64,000 nucleotides of DNA from Hyphomicrobium sp. CS1GBMeth3 (GCF_900117455.1 NZ_FPHO01000002.1:1364001-1428000); one strand, 5' to 3'. Positions 43,580 through 53,215 are shown, counted from the first letter of the stretch. Notes: a model not told the origin generated them from the letters alone. Made by a program: numbers and translations.

Positions 43580-45013
43580 GTGACTGACGCAGAGACGATC
43601 AAGTGCGATGTCGCCGTGCTGGGCTCCGGTCCGGGCGGCTATTCGGCAGCCTTCCGCGCTGCCGACCTCGGGCTCAAGACGGCGCTCATCGAGCGCGACG
43701 CGACGCTTGGCGGCGTGTGCCTCAACGTCGGCTGCATTCCCTCGAAGGCGCTGTTGCATGTGGCAGCGTTGATCTCCGAGGCGCAGGCGTTCGGCGCGCA
43801 TGGTGTCCAGTTCGCTGCGCCGAAAATCGATCTCGCGAAGCTTCGCGCCCACAAGGACGCCGTTGTCGACAAGCTCACGAACGGGCTCCTCGCCATGGCG
43901 AAGGCGCGCAAGGTCACGGTGGTGCGCGGTACGGGCTCCTTCCGGGATTCCAACACGATCGAGGTGGCGCTGGCTGCCGGCGGTCTAGGGCGCGTGCAAT
44001 TCACGAACGCCATCATCGCCGCCGGCTCCGAAGCGGTCTCGTTGCCGTTCCTGCCCGAGGACCCGCGCATCGTCGACTCGACGGGCGCCCTGACGCTGCC
44101 TCAAATCCCGAAGCGCATGCTGGTCATCGGCGGCGGCATCATCGGGCTCGAGATGGCGACCGTTTACGCGGCGCTCGGAAGCCGCATCGACGTCGTGGAG
44201 ACGCTCGACGTGCTCATGGCGGGTGCCGACCGCGACCTCGTGCGCGTCTGGCAGAAGCACAACGCGGCACGGTTCGGCCGCATTCTTCTCAAGACCAAGG
44301 TCGCTGGCGCAAACGCGAAGCGCGACGCCATCCATGTCCGCTTCGAAGGCGGCAACGCGCCGAGCGAGTCACAGCCTTACGATCTGGTTCTGGTCGCGGT
44401 CGGGAGGTCGCCCAACGGCAAGCGCATCGGCGCCGAGCAGGCCGGCGTCACCGTCGATGCGAACGGCTTCATCCCTACCGATCGACAGATGCGAACCAAC
44501 GTTTCGCACATCTTCGCCATCGGCGATATCTCACGCCCACCGATGCTCGCGCACAAGGCCGTGCACGAGGGCCATGTGGCGGCAGAAGCCGCGGCTGGAC
44601 GGTCCTCCTATTTCGATGCACGCGTCATCCCCTCGGTTGCCTACACGGATCCCGAGATCGCATGGGTTGGCCGTACGGAAGATGAGCTCAAAGCCGAGGG
44701 GGCCGCGTACGAGAAGGCCGTGTTTCCCTGGGCAGCTTCGGGCCGCGCGATCGCGATGGCACGAGACGAAGGCTTCACCAAGCTTCTGTTCGAGCCTGAA
44801 AGCCATCGCGTGATCGGCGGCGGCATCGTCGGCGCGCACGCCGGCGACCTCATCAGCGAGGTCGCACTGGGCATCGAAATGGGGGCCGACGCCGTCGATA
44901 TCGGCAAGACGATCCACCCGCATCCCACGCTTTCGGAATCGATCGGCATGGCCGCCGAAGTGTTGGAGGGGACGGCGACCGACTTGCCGCCGGTGAAACG
45001 TTCCCGCTCCTAG
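43580..45013 (+). CDS. lpdA: Dihydrolipoyl dehydrogenase (E3)
   Basis: A 477-residue FAD disulfide oxidoreductase that reoxidises the lipoyl group. The FAD motif GSGPGGYSAAFRA, redox-active GGVCLNVGCIPSK, NAD-binding GGGIIGLEMATVY and C-terminal HPHPTLSESIG (His-Glu pair) are all present. A GTG start lies 13 bases after the aceF stop with GAGGGAG upstream. The operon ends at the terminator at 45.03 kb. Confidence 0.97.
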   Translation: MTDAETIKCDVAVLGSGPGGYSAAFRAADLGLKTALIERDATLGGVCLNVGCIPSKALLHVAALISEAQAFGAHGVQFAAPKIDLAKLRAHKDAVVDKLTNGLLAMAKARKVTVVRGTGSFRDSNTIEVALAAGGLGRVQFTNAIIAAGSEAVSLPFLPEDPRIVDSTGALTLPQIPKRMLVIGGGIIGLEMATVYAALGSRIDVVETLDVLMAGADRDLVRVWQKHNAARFGRILLKTKVAGANAKRDAIHVRFEGGNAPSESQPYDLVLVAVGRSPNGKRIGAEQAGVTVDANGFIPTDRQMRTNVSHIFAIGDISRPPMLAHKAVHEGHVAAEAAAGRSSYFDARVIPSVAYTDPEIAWVGRTEDELKAEGAAYEKAVFPWAASGRAIAMARDEGFTKLLFEPESHRVIGGGIVGAHAGDLISEVALGIEMGADAVDIGKTIHPHPTLSESIGMAAEVLEGTATDLPPVKRSRS

Positions 45014-45030
45014 CTGGCCGCGATGAGCGC

Positions 45031-45066
45031 AAAAAAACGGGGAGCGATTACTCGCTCCCCGTTTCC
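45031..45066. terminator. Bidirectional Rho-independent terminator
   Basis: Stem AACGGGGAGCGA / TCGCTCCCCGTT with a 4-base loop and seven A on the left side. On the minus strand it gives a seven-T tail, so it is strongest for the PRC-barrel gene; on the plus strand it closes aceE-aceF-lpd. Confidence 0.93.
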
Positions 45067-45084
45067 AAGTGACGTGCCACGACG

Positions 45085-45606
45085 TTAGTCGGTGGCCTTG
45101 GCGTCGTGATACTTGAAGTCCGGCGCGTTCTCGAGCGCGTCCTTCGTGCTGTCGAGCGTCACACGCATCGTGCCGTCGGCATCGCGATTGAGCTGAAGAT
45201 CGCTGAAGGAAACGCCTACCAGCTTCTCGCCCATTCCGAGGAAGCCGCCGACACCAATTACGGCGTGGCTGATCTTGCCATCCGGACCAAGGATCAGGTC
45301 GTTGATGTCGCCGATACGCTCGTTGGCGCTGTTGTAAACGGTCTGGCCAACCAGCCGGCTAGAGCGCCACTCATCGGCAGCCTGGCTCGACGCGAACGCA
45401 CCAGGCGCACTCTCGGCCGACGGAGCCGCATCCGTCGCGGACGGCGAAGGAACCGGCGACGGGCTCGTCTCGGGCATGCGCTGCTCGGGCTCAGCCGGTG
45501 AGGGCGAAGGCGACGGAGCCGGCGCGGTGGTCTGCGCGAAGGCCGTCGCTGCGCCAACGGCAAGCGCCGCGGGCATGGCAATAGCGAACAGCAGCTTGGA
45601 TTTCAT
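45085..45606 (-). CDS. Secreted PRC-barrel domain protein 1
   Basis: A 173-residue exported protein. The signal peptide is MKSKLLFAIAMPAALAVGAA with cleavage after AFA. A Pro/Ser-rich linker (APAPSPSPSPAEPEQ) leads to a PRC-barrel (about 85-160; EWRSSRLVGQTVYNSANERI, IGVGGFLGMGEKLVGV). PRC-barrels bind partner proteins or surfaces, and the function of secreted members is poorly known. The ATG at 45606 has a GGGAG site; an upstream frame start at 45633 is less likely. A similar protein is encoded at 55.8 kb. Confidence 0.85.
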   Translation of the reverse strand: MKSKLLFAIAMPAALAVGAATAFAQTTAPAPSPSPSPAEPEQRMPETSPSPVPSPSATDAAPSAESAPGAFASSQAADEWRSSRLVGQTVYNSANERIGDINDLILGPDGKISHAVIGVGGFLGMGEKLVGVSFSDLQLNRDADGTMRVTLDSTKDALENAPDFKYHDAKATD

Positions 45607-45782
45607 CGGATCGTCTCCCTTATGATTTTTCAACGTAGCTTTTTGCTTTGCGTCGCACGCGCAAATGTCGGCGCGTTGCAGCGGGCATTAACCTGCCTGC
45701 AAAGCAAACGCCGGAGGTTGGGCTTGGTTCCTCGGGAGGCCGTGCGCGGGCGTTACGCACGCCCTGACGTTAATGGACTGTC

Positions 45783-46838
45783 TCAGACTGCGCCGGCACG
45801 TATCAGACGATGCACGAAGGCGAGCTTATCACGCGTCGCGCCCGAGATCACGAACGGATAAAAATCGCCGTGACCGAGGCTGCGGCTCAGGTTGTTCAGC
45901 GCGAGCGACAGGGGCACCCAACGCGCCATCAGCGAGTCGAAGCTTTCCTGGCGATAGACGTCATATTTCTTGAATGGCCAGGCCGCGCCGAAACGGAGCC
46001 CCGCCGCGCGTGGCTCCATGCCTTCGGCCTCCGCCGTCTCGACGGCGTCGACCATGTGCAGATAGTGCGCCCATGTTTCTGCCCAGTCCTCCCAGGGGTG
46101 CGCGGCCGCGTAAGCTGATACGTAGTTGTCTGCCCAATTGGGAGGTGCACCGGTCGCGTAGTAGGCCGATAGCGCGGTCTGATAATCCTGCTGCTCGTCG
46201 CCGAACAACGCGCGGAACGCTTCAATGACTCCTTCGCGATTGACAAGGAGCATCCAGTAGTAGTGCCCGATCTCGTGACGGAGGTGGCCGAGCAACGATC
46301 GGTACGGCTCGGCAAACATCTGACGGCGGCGCTCGCGCTCAACGGAGTCGGCTTCGAGGACATCCAGCGTGATGACGCCGTTTGCGTGGCCGGTGAGAGC
46401 CTGTGCCACAACGTCGAACATCAAAGGTGGGGCCTGCGATGCACCACCATCGAGCGGCAGGCCGAAGCGCAGCAACGAATAGGTGAGCCGCTTTTTTGCG
46501 TGCTCGACCTCGCGCCAGGCGTCCAGGCGGCCGGTCTCCGAGAGATTGGGAATGGTTCGGTTGTGCGAGCATGCCTCACACAGTGTCGTCGACGCCGCAT
46601 CCGGCACCAGCCAGTTGCAGGCGCCGTGCATCGCGTTCTCGCAATAGCGAACGTCGGCCGCAGCGTCCTTGCCATTGCCGCCGATGCGATGGAACAGACC
46701 GCCATCAGGCGCGACCGGCTCGACGGCGACCATCGCGAGCGTGCCTGCGTCGAAGCCGAGGGTGTGGCCGCAATGCAAACAGACTGTGTTCTCGAAGCAG
46801 ACGCGGCTGCCGCAGGCCGTGCAGTTAAATCTCTTCAT
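45783..46838 (-). CDS. Zinc-ribbon putative zinc metallopeptidase
   Basis: A 351-residue protein. An N-terminal zinc ribbon (FNCTACGSRVCFENTVCLHC) is followed by a second Cys cluster (YCENAMHGACNW, CEACSHN) and a metallopeptidase-like domain with HEIGHYYW (HExxH, about residue 197). It matches the 'putative zinc-binding metallopeptidase' family common in proteobacteria, whose substrate is unknown. The ATG at 46838 starts at the ribbon; residues upstream are not family-like. It seems to be transcribed alone. Confidence 0.82.
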   Translation of the reverse strand: MKRFNCTACGSRVCFENTVCLHCGHTLGFDAGTLAMVAVEPVAPDGGLFHRIGGNGKDAAADVRYCENAMHGACNWLVPDAASTTLCEACSHNRTIPNLSETGRLDAWREVEHAKKRLTYSLLRFGLPLDGGASQAPPLMFDVVAQALTGHANGVITLDVLEADSVERERRRQMFAEPYRSLLGHLRHEIGHYYWMLLVNREGVIEAFRALFGDEQQDYQTALSAYYATGAPPNWADNYVSAYAAAHPWEDWAETWAHYLHMVDAVETAEAEGMEPRAAGLRFGAAWPFKKYDVYRQESFDSLMARWVPLSLALNNLSRSLGHGDFYPFVISGATRDKLAFVHRLIRAGAV

Positions 46839-46952
46839 GCGGCAACTCCGAGCGCGAAGGGAGCGATTAGCCAACCACAACGGCCGGCGCCCGGCGAGGT
46901 TCCGCCGCGCTTGAAGCTTAAGAGATCCTGCCAGGGCTGAACCGGGCCGGAC

Positions 46953-48047
46953 TTAAGGGGCCCGGGTCTCGCCATCCGACGCGACGGTCGCGAGAGGTAC
47001 GGTTGCCTCGACGGGAGTAACGCCGGCGGTTGCGGCTTCCGGTACCGGCTCCAGGGCAGCGACGGGCGCTTCGGGTCGCGGCTCAGACAGGAAGGCTTCG
47101 ATCGCCGTCCCCCAGACGTCCCAGCCGGCACGGTCGTCGGCGAGCCCATGCCCATCCTCGCCATAGGGCGGAAAGACATGGAGGGCCGCGTTTCCTCCTC
47201 CGTCGCGCCAAGCGGCGGCCATCGCGCTCGCGAGCTCGGGGCGGAAATAGCTGTCGTTTTCTGCATACAGCCAAAGCGTCGGCGCGCGAGCCGTGCGGCC
47301 GTAATCGCGGGCCGCCGCGATCAGGCGGTCTTCGCCGCAGACGCTATCGACGTTCTGGCCGAAAGGGCGCCCGCCGCGTCCACCCGCGATGTTGATCACG
47401 GCGCGAACGCTTTCGGGGTTGCGCGCTGCGAGCGCGAGCGATGCCCAACCACCGGACGAGATTCCGACCACAATTGCTTCGCCTGGCACCACGAACGGCT
47501 GCTCCGACATATAGTCGACGGTGCTCCCGATATCGTCGGCAGCGGCAAGTCCGGAGAGATAGTGATCCGGATTGGCGCAGGAGCCGATCGACTCCGCCAT
47601 CGGGCCGCCTGTTGCACCGTGGCCGCGACGCTGTGGCAGCACGACGACGTAACCTCGCTCCACGAACCACCGCGAGAGCCAGTAGTAGACGGGCATGGCG
47701 ACGGCCAGACGCGTCGCGTCCGACGTGCCGTGGTTAATGACGACCAACGGATGGCGAACCGCAACACCGTCGGCTCTAGGCTCATCGTCGGGGCGGAAAA
47801 CGGTCGCGCGCAGCGGATAGTCCGGATCGGCGCTTGGCAGGATCCAGAACTGCTCGCGCAGGCGTGGTCCCTCCGGACCGAAGGGACCGAAAGCGCGCGC
47901 ATCTTCGGCAGATGCCGTGTGTGGCTGGATCAAGAACGCCAAAACGGGCATGAGCGCAGCGCAAAGCATCGCCATCCATCGCGTGGAAAGTTGCCCGCGG
48001 CGCCCCCGAGCTTGCCCGGCGTCAGCCGTCAACGTCATGGCGATCAT
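46953..48047 (-). CDS. Secreted alpha/beta hydrolase
   Basis: A 364-residue serine hydrolase with an N-terminal signal-anchor (MAMLCAALMPVLAFLIQPHTASA). The nucleophile elbow is VVGISSGGWASLALA, the oxyanion region VVINHGTSDATRLAVAM and the catalytic His region GEDGHGLADDRAGW. The family resembles dienelactone-hydrolase-like or acyl-esterase proteins. A Pro/Glu/Val-rich tail of about 40 residues ends the protein. The substrate is not evident. It is separated from its neighbours and has no clear operon partner. Confidence 0.85.
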   Translation of the reverse strand: MIAMTLTADAGQARGRRGQLSTRWMAMLCAALMPVLAFLIQPHTASAEDARAFGPFGPEGPRLREQFWILPSADPDYPLRATVFRPDDEPRADGVAVRHPLVVINHGTSDATRLAVAMPVYYWLSRWFVERGYVVVLPQRRGHGATGGPMAESIGSCANPDHYLSGLAAADDIGSTVDYMSEQPFVVPGEAIVVGISSGGWASLALAARNPESVRAVINIAGGRGGRPFGQNVDSVCGEDRLIAAARDYGRTARAPTLWLYAENDSYFRPELASAMAAAWRDGGGNAALHVFPPYGEDGHGLADDRAGWDVWGTAIEAFLSEPRPEAPVAALEPVPEAATAGVTPVEATVPLATVASDGETRAP

Positions 48048-48628
48048 CGCAACATGCCCCCCGTCTGAACCTTCGCTGACTGCTTCCGCTCACGCATGGC
48101 TGATGTGTGAGCGCGTCTTCGATCCGAGCTCCCAGTTAAGCGGAACCCCCTTTACGGCTACGCGTTGCCGTTTCGGTTTAGTTTGCCCCGAGCCAGGCCA
48201 TTTGGAATGGATAATGGACTCAGATCAACGAAAAAGCTGTGCGTTGTGAGCATAGCCGCCGTCCTTACCATCGCCGGAACCCCGTTGGTCGCTGGGAACG
48301 CCTGGCGAAAAAACTTTCGAGCGCCTAATGCGGCATCTCGCGGAGCTCGCAGAGCGTTTTCCATACTCACACCCAACTCTCGCCCGGCCATAATCCTGAT
48401 TGCCTTGTGACGCAGGATGGTTTTAAGACCACTGGCGTCCTGGACTAGCTTTTGCTCAACAAAAGCGATTGAATTTCGACTTGGCACGACCCCTGGCGCA
48501 GCCGGACACAATGCCACACGCTCGTATTGCCTCGTCGCCAAGCCGAGTCCTAATGCTTCACACACCGTTCAAATCACAGGGAACGCAGCCCCTTGAACCT
48601 CCCGCTCCAATCGCTCGAGCAGGTGTCC
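48048..48628. other. Intergenic region before the trehalose block
   Basis: About 580 bases. It contains one weak small open frame (48207-48410, listed separately). No RNA gene, terminator or repeat was recognised. Confidence 0.4.
48207..48410 (+). CDS. Possible small secreted protein
   Basis: A 67-codon open frame. The translation starts with a signal-peptide-like stretch (RSTKKLCVVSIAAVLTIAG) followed by a basic region (NAWRKNFRAPNAASRGARR). There is no proper ribosome site upstream and no family is recognised. It is recorded because it lies in a long gap and looks exported, but it may be chance. Confidence 0.25.
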   Translation: MDNGLRSTKKLCVVSIAAVLTIAGTPLVAGNAWRKNFRAPNAASRGARRAFSILTPNSRPAIILIAL

Positions 48629-50461
48629 ATGCTCGCTGAACAACGTCCGGCACAGCCCCTCGACTTCGCCGTGATCGGTAATGGCCGTGTCGCCGCGCTG
48701 CTCGACCGCTCCGCCCGCATCGTGTGGTGGTGCTTCCCGCGCTTCGACGGCGATCCCGTTTTCTCCCGCCTTCTTTCGGGCGACGAGGAAAAGGGCTTCT
48801 GTGACGTCGTGGTCGAAGGCGCCGTGCGCGTATCCTCCGGCTACATGCGCAATACAGCGATCCTCGAGACGACGATCGAGGACGATCAGGGCAATGGCGT
48901 GCGCATCATAGACTTCGCGCCGCGCTATCCCCGCTTCGAGCGCATGCTGCATCCGGCGCAGATCATCCGCCGCATCGAGCCGATCGGCATGCCGCGCATC
49001 CGGATCCGTGTGCGTCCCACGTTCAATTATGGCCAACCGCGGTCAGCGCATGTGGTCGGCTCGAACCACATCCGCTACAGCGGCGGCGACTTGACGGTCC
49101 GGCTCACGACCGACGCGTCGCTCTCCTACATTCTGCACGAGACGACGTTCGCGCTTTCGCGACCGGTGACGCTGGTGCTCGGCCCTGACGAGTCACTCGA
49201 AGCGGCCGCCGACACGGTCTCGCGCGAGGCGCTGGAGCGGACGCGCGATTACTGGATGGGTTGGGTGCGCGGACTTGCGGTGCCGCTCGACTGGCAGACA
49301 GACGTCATCCGCGCAGCGATCACGCTGCAGCTTTGCACGTTCGACGAGACAGGCGCGATCGTTGCGGCGCATACGACTTCGCTGCCGGAGGCGCCTCATA
49401 CCCAGCGCAACTGGGACTACCGCTACTGCTGGCTCCGGGATGCCTATTTCGTCATCATGGCGCTCAACCGTCTCGGCGCGACGCAGACGATGGAGGCGTA
49501 TCTCGATTACATCACGACGCTTGCCATCCAGTCCAAGGGCGCGCTGAAGCCAGTCTACGGCATCGTCCACGACCAGCCACTCGACGAGCGAGACGCCGAA
49601 CACCTGTCGGGCTTCCTCGGCATGGGTCCGGTGCGTGTCGGCAACCAGGCAGCCGAGCAGCTTCAGCACGACTGCAGCGGCAGCGTCATTCTCGGCGTGG
49701 CGCAGATGTTCATCGACCAGCGTCTGCCGCGTATGGGCGACGAGGCGCTCTACCGGCGGCTCGAGCTGCTCGGCTACCACTCGCTGCGTGTCTTCCGCGA
49801 GCCGGATGCCGGACTCTGGGAGTATCGCGGCCGGCTGCGCGTGCATACGCATTCGGCGGCCATGTGCTGGGTTGCTCTCGATCGCCTGGCGCGGATCGCA
49901 AACCTGCTCGGGCTCACCAATGACGCGGAGCAGTGGCGGCAGAATGCCGATGCCGTGCGCAGGGAGATCCTGGCGCGGGCGTGGAGCTCGAAGGCCGACG
50001 CGTTTGCCGGCGCGCTCGACCAGCACGAGCTCGACGCGAGCGTTCTGCTGTTGCCCGAGCTTGGGCTGATCAAGGCGGACGATCCGCGCTTCCTCAAGAC
50101 GCTGGATGCCGTCGGCCGGGAGCTCGGCCGAAACGGCTTCATGCTGCGCTATACCAATGACGACTTCGGCGCGCCGGAGACCTCATTCCTGGCCTGCCAG
50201 TTCTGGTATATCGACGCGCTGACGGCGGCGGGGCGGGTCGAGGAGGGCCGTGAGTTGCTGAGCGATCTTTTGTCCCGCCGCAACGCCTTCGGGATCCTGT
50301 CGGAAGACATCCACCCGACCACAGGCGAGCTTTGGGGGAATTTGCCCCAGACCTACTCCATGGCCGGGATTGTTAATTCCTGCATGAATCTGTCCCGCAA
50401 CTGGACGGAGGCTTGGCCGCGAACGCCCGCGCCGGAACCGGGCGTCATCTCAAGCGTTTGA
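48629..50461 (+). CDS. Glycoside hydrolase family 15 protein (glucoamylase/trehalase-like)
   Basis: A 610-residue GH15-type enzyme: an N-terminal beta-sandwich (FAVIGNGRVAALLDRSARIV, WWCFPRFDGDPVF) and an (alpha/alpha)6 barrel with NWDYRYCWLRDAYFVIMAL, AGLWEYRG and ILSEDIHPTTGELWGNLPQT carrying the catalytic Glu residues. Bacterial members hydrolyse alpha-glucosides; some act on trehalose. The ATG at 48629 is chosen; an in-frame TTG lies at 48593. It is 64 bases upstream of otsA on the same strand, so it belongs to trehalose or alpha-glucan metabolism. Confidence 0.9.
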   Translation: MLAEQRPAQPLDFAVIGNGRVAALLDRSARIVWWCFPRFDGDPVFSRLLSGDEEKGFCDVVVEGAVRVSSGYMRNTAILETTIEDDQGNGVRIIDFAPRYPRFERMLHPAQIIRRIEPIGMPRIRIRVRPTFNYGQPRSAHVVGSNHIRYSGGDLTVRLTTDASLSYILHETTFALSRPVTLVLGPDESLEAAADTVSREALERTRDYWMGWVRGLAVPLDWQTDVIRAAITLQLCTFDETGAIVAAHTTSLPEAPHTQRNWDYRYCWLRDAYFVIMALNRLGATQTMEAYLDYITTLAIQSKGALKPVYGIVHDQPLDERDAEHLSGFLGMGPVRVGNQAAEQLQHDCSGSVILGVAQMFIDQRLPRMGDEALYRRLELLGYHSLRVFREPDAGLWEYRGRLRVHTHSAAMCWVALDRLARIANLLGLTNDAEQWRQNADAVRREILARAWSSKADAFAGALDQHELDASVLLLPELGLIKADDPRFLKTLDAVGRELGRNGFMLRYTNDDFGAPETSFLACQFWYIDALTAAGRVEEGRELLSDLLSRRNAFGILSEDIHPTTGELWGNLPQTYSMAGIVNSCMNLSRNWTEAWPRTPAPEPGVISSV

Positions 50462-50525
50462 TCTTCGGATCATTTTAGGCCGTGTCTCGTTCGACGCCCC
50501 CGCTGGGGGGAGTCAACATGCGGTC

Positions 50526-52058
50526 ATGCTTGGGGAGTTGAAGGACTTGAAGCGCGTCGTCGTCGTATCGAACCGCGTCATGGAGCTGCGTAAAGCGGCA
50601 CAGGCCGGTGGCGTGGCGGTCGCCGTGGCTGATCTGCTGAAAACACGGCCGGGCCTGTGGTTCGGCTGGAGCGGCAAAATCGAAGACGAAGCCGCTGCGG
50701 AGGCGGCCGAGCCTAAAATCGTCAAATCGGCCGGGAACCGGGTGCTTGCCACCGTCCCGCTCAGCGCGGACGAGCACCGCGATTACTATCTCGGTTACTC
50801 GAATTCCGTTCTCTGGCCGGTGTTTCACAACCGGCTTGATCTCGCACGTTTCGAGGCGGGCTTTTATGCACGGTACATGGGCGTCAATCAGCGCTTCGCG
50901 CGGGCGCTGAAAACCCTCATCCAACCCGACGACGTCATCTGGGTGCACGACTATCACCTCATTCCGCTCGGTGCCGAGCTGAGGCGCGCCGGCGTTGACA
51001 ACCCCATCGGGTTCTACCTGCATATTCCGGTTCCGCCGTCCGAAGCCTTCCTCGCCATTCCCGAGCACCGCGCGCTGGCGCGTGCCCTCACCGCGTACGA
51101 TCTCGTCGGCCTCCAGACGCGCGGTGATGTGGCGAACCTCATTCAGTTCCTGGAGGACAGCCTCTCCGGTCGCATTCTCCAAGATGGGCGCATTTCAGCT
51201 CTCGAGCAGCGGCTCGCTATCGAGAGCTTTCCGGTCGGCATCGATGCCGACCACTTTACCCGCGCCGCGCCGGCCACACCGCTCGTGCAATCCAGCGACG
51301 GGGCGCAGCGTATCATCGGCGTCGACCGCCTAGACTACACCAAGGGTCTGCCACAGAAATTCCGGGCGTTCGGGCACTTCCTCGAGAGGTATCCCGAATA
51401 CCGGCGCAACGTGGTGCTGACACAGATCGCGCCGCCGACACGCGAAAGCGTCGAGGCTTACACCGACATCCGGCAAGCACTCGAGGCCCTGTCGGGCAAG
51501 ATCAACGGCATGTTCGGCGAACTCGACTGGGTGCCGATCCACTACATTTATCGCCCGACGCCGCGCGATAGACTGCGCGACATCTATCGTGCCTCCCGCA
51601 TCGGGTTCTTTACGCCGCTGCGCGACGGCATGAACCTGGTCGCCAAGGAGTATGTCGCGTCCCAGGATCCCGACGATCCGGGCGTTCCCATCCTGTCGCG
51701 CTTCGCGGGGGCGGCCGCGCAACTTCGCGACGCGCTCATCGTCAACCCGTATGATATCGACGAGATGGCGGAAGCCTTGAAGATCGCGCTCGGCATGGAA
51801 CGCTCGGAGCGGATCGAACGCTATCGGCGCATGATGGCGGTGATCCGCGCCTACGACAGCGCGACGTGGTCGGCTTCCTTCCTCGCCACGCTCGAGGCTG
51901 TCGCCCGCGAGCGTTCTCACGTCGCGCCACCGCTTCCCCCTGCCATTCGCGCTTCAATGGCAAAGCTTGCCCGCGCGCCGATCGCAGGATCCGCGCCCGC
52001 GGCTCGTCGCGGCCTGGATAAGTCCGCGGAGCAAAACCGTCCGAGCCCCGTCAAATGA
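50526..52058 (+). CDS. otsA: Trehalose-6-phosphate synthase
   Basis: A 510-residue GT20 enzyme joining UDP-glucose and glucose-6-phosphate. Motifs: VVVVSNRV, GLWFGWSGK, VWVHDYHLIPLG-type segment (IWVHDYHLIPLGAELR), DRLDYTKGLPQKFRAF (donor site) and RDGMNLVAKEYVASQ. The C-terminus has an Ala/Arg/Pro-rich extension of about 40 residues. Its stop overlaps the next start (ATGA), so expression of the PfkB kinase is coupled to it. Confidence 0.96.
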   Translation: MLGELKDLKRVVVVSNRVMELRKAAQAGGVAVAVADLLKTRPGLWFGWSGKIEDEAAAEAAEPKIVKSAGNRVLATVPLSADEHRDYYLGYSNSVLWPVFHNRLDLARFEAGFYARYMGVNQRFARALKTLIQPDDVIWVHDYHLIPLGAELRRAGVDNPIGFYLHIPVPPSEAFLAIPEHRALARALTAYDLVGLQTRGDVANLIQFLEDSLSGRILQDGRISALEQRLAIESFPVGIDADHFTRAAPATPLVQSSDGAQRIIGVDRLDYTKGLPQKFRAFGHFLERYPEYRRNVVLTQIAPPTRESVEAYTDIRQALEALSGKINGMFGELDWVPIHYIYRPTPRDRLRDIYRASRIGFFTPLRDGMNLVAKEYVASQDPDDPGVPILSRFAGAAAQLRDALIVNPYDIDEMAEALKIALGMERSERIERYRRMMAVIRAYDSATWSASFLATLEAVARERSHVAPPLPPAIRASMAKLARAPIAGSAPAARRGLDKSAEQNRPSPVK

Positions 52059-53215
52059 GCGCAGCACCGAAGAGCGTGCCTCGCGACCTCTCGCGCTCCG
52101 AGGGACACGACGCGCCGCTCAAGGTGCTGACCATCGGCGGTGCCATGATCGATACCATCGCCATCATCGCAAGCTCGGCCATCGAGCGCATGACGTTGCT
52201 CAATGCGGATTCCTCATTCCTTCTGCTTGAGGAAGGACGCAAGACCGAGGCGCTCGAGGTCTCGACGCACTGCGGGGGTGGCGCGGTCAACGCGGCGGTG
52301 GCGTTCGCGCGGCTCGGTCTCGACTGCAGCGCGCTGATCAAGCTCGGGCAGGACCGACGCGCAGAGCAGGTCATCGCGTGCCTCGAGGCCGAAGGGATCT
52401 CTGGCCGCTGGGTCATCCGAGATGCGCGCGCCCCCACCGGCTCCTCCGTGCTCGTTTCCTCGCACGAGCGCAACGCCGCCGTGTTCACGTTTCGCGGCGC
52501 CAACACGCTGCTTGCGGCGGATGATCTTGTGGATGGAGCGTTCAACGTCGATCTCGTCCATATCGCCAACCTCTCCAACCAGGCGGCGCATTGCTATCCG
52601 TTGATCATCGAGAAGGCCAATGCCGGAGGAGCGCGCGTCTCGACGAACCCCGGCATCCGGCAGCTTCACGGCCACGGAGGGGCTTTTCGCGCGTCCTTCC
52701 CCTCTCTCGATATACTGTCGCTCAACCGACGTGAGGCGGACGAGGTCGTGGGGCTGATCGAAACCAACGCGGGGATCGGTGATCGTGATCGCCTCGATTT
52801 TCCCACGGATATATCAGTACCGCCGCTCGCGGAACGCGGTCTCCGGTTTGAGAGCCGCCGCATGAGCGTGCGCGCATTTTGTCGCGCTTTGATGGGACGC
52901 GGCGTTGGTTGCGTCGTGCTCACGGATGGGCGCGACGGCGCGTTCGCCGCCACTGAAGGTCGCCTCTTCTACTGCAGCACCCAAGAAACGCACGTGGCGG
53001 GCACAGCCGGGGCAGGAGACGCTTTCGTCGCAACTTTCGCGGCTTACGTGTCCGAAGGTAACGCACCCGATACCGCCCTCAAGGCCGCCACGATCAACGC
53101 ATCGGCGGTGCTTGGCTACGTCGATACGCAAACGGGCTTGCTGCGACGCTCCGACCTCGAAGCGCACCTAGCGAGAAAGATTGAGACACCAAATGTGATA
53201 GAATGGCCTCTGTGA
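52055..53215 (+). CDS. PfkB-family carbohydrate kinase in the trehalose operon
   Basis: A 386-residue ribokinase-like kinase. The N-terminal sugar-binding region is LKVLTIGGAMIDTIAIIASS with CGGGAVNAAVAFARLG, and the C-terminal anion-hole motif is GTAGAGDAFVATFAAYVS with the catalytic Asp. It begins within the otsA stop codon (4-base overlap). At 386 residues it is longer than most PfkB kinases. A segment around residues 235-270 (GDRDRLDFPTDISVPPLAE) may be an insertion. The substrate is unknown; a role in trehalose-linked sugar phosphate metabolism is inferred from coupling. Confidence 0.88.
   Translation: MSAAPKSVPRDLSRSEGHDAPLKVLTIGGAMIDTIAIIASSAIERMTLLNADSSFLLLEEGRKTEALEVSTHCGGGAVNAAVAFARLGLDCSALIKLGQDRRAEQVIACLEAEGISGRWVIRDARAPTGSSVLVSSHERNAAVFTFRGANTLLAADDLVDGAFNVDLVHIANLSNQAAHCYPLIIEKANAGGARVSTNPGIRQLHGHGGAFRASFPSLDILSLNRREADEVVGLIETNAGIGDRDRLDFPTDISVPPLAERGLRFESRRMSVRAFCRALMGRGVGCVVLTDGRDGAFAATEGRLFYCSTQETHVAGTAGAGDAFVATFAAYVSEGNAPDTALKAATINASAVLGYVDTQTGLLRRSDLEAHLARKIETPNVIEWPL

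Noticed and set aside
42250..43602. 450-codon minus-strand open frame opposite aceF
   Set aside because: The plus strand encodes a complete AceF with all catalytic motifs; the reverse frame is GC-rich noise.
47148..48068. 306-codon plus-strand open frame opposite the alpha/beta hydrolase
   Set aside because: The minus strand shows a signal peptide and nucleophile elbow; the opposite frame shows none.
48158..48565. 135-codon minus-strand open frame in the gap before the GH15 gene
   Set aside because: No ribosome site or motif; composition looks random.
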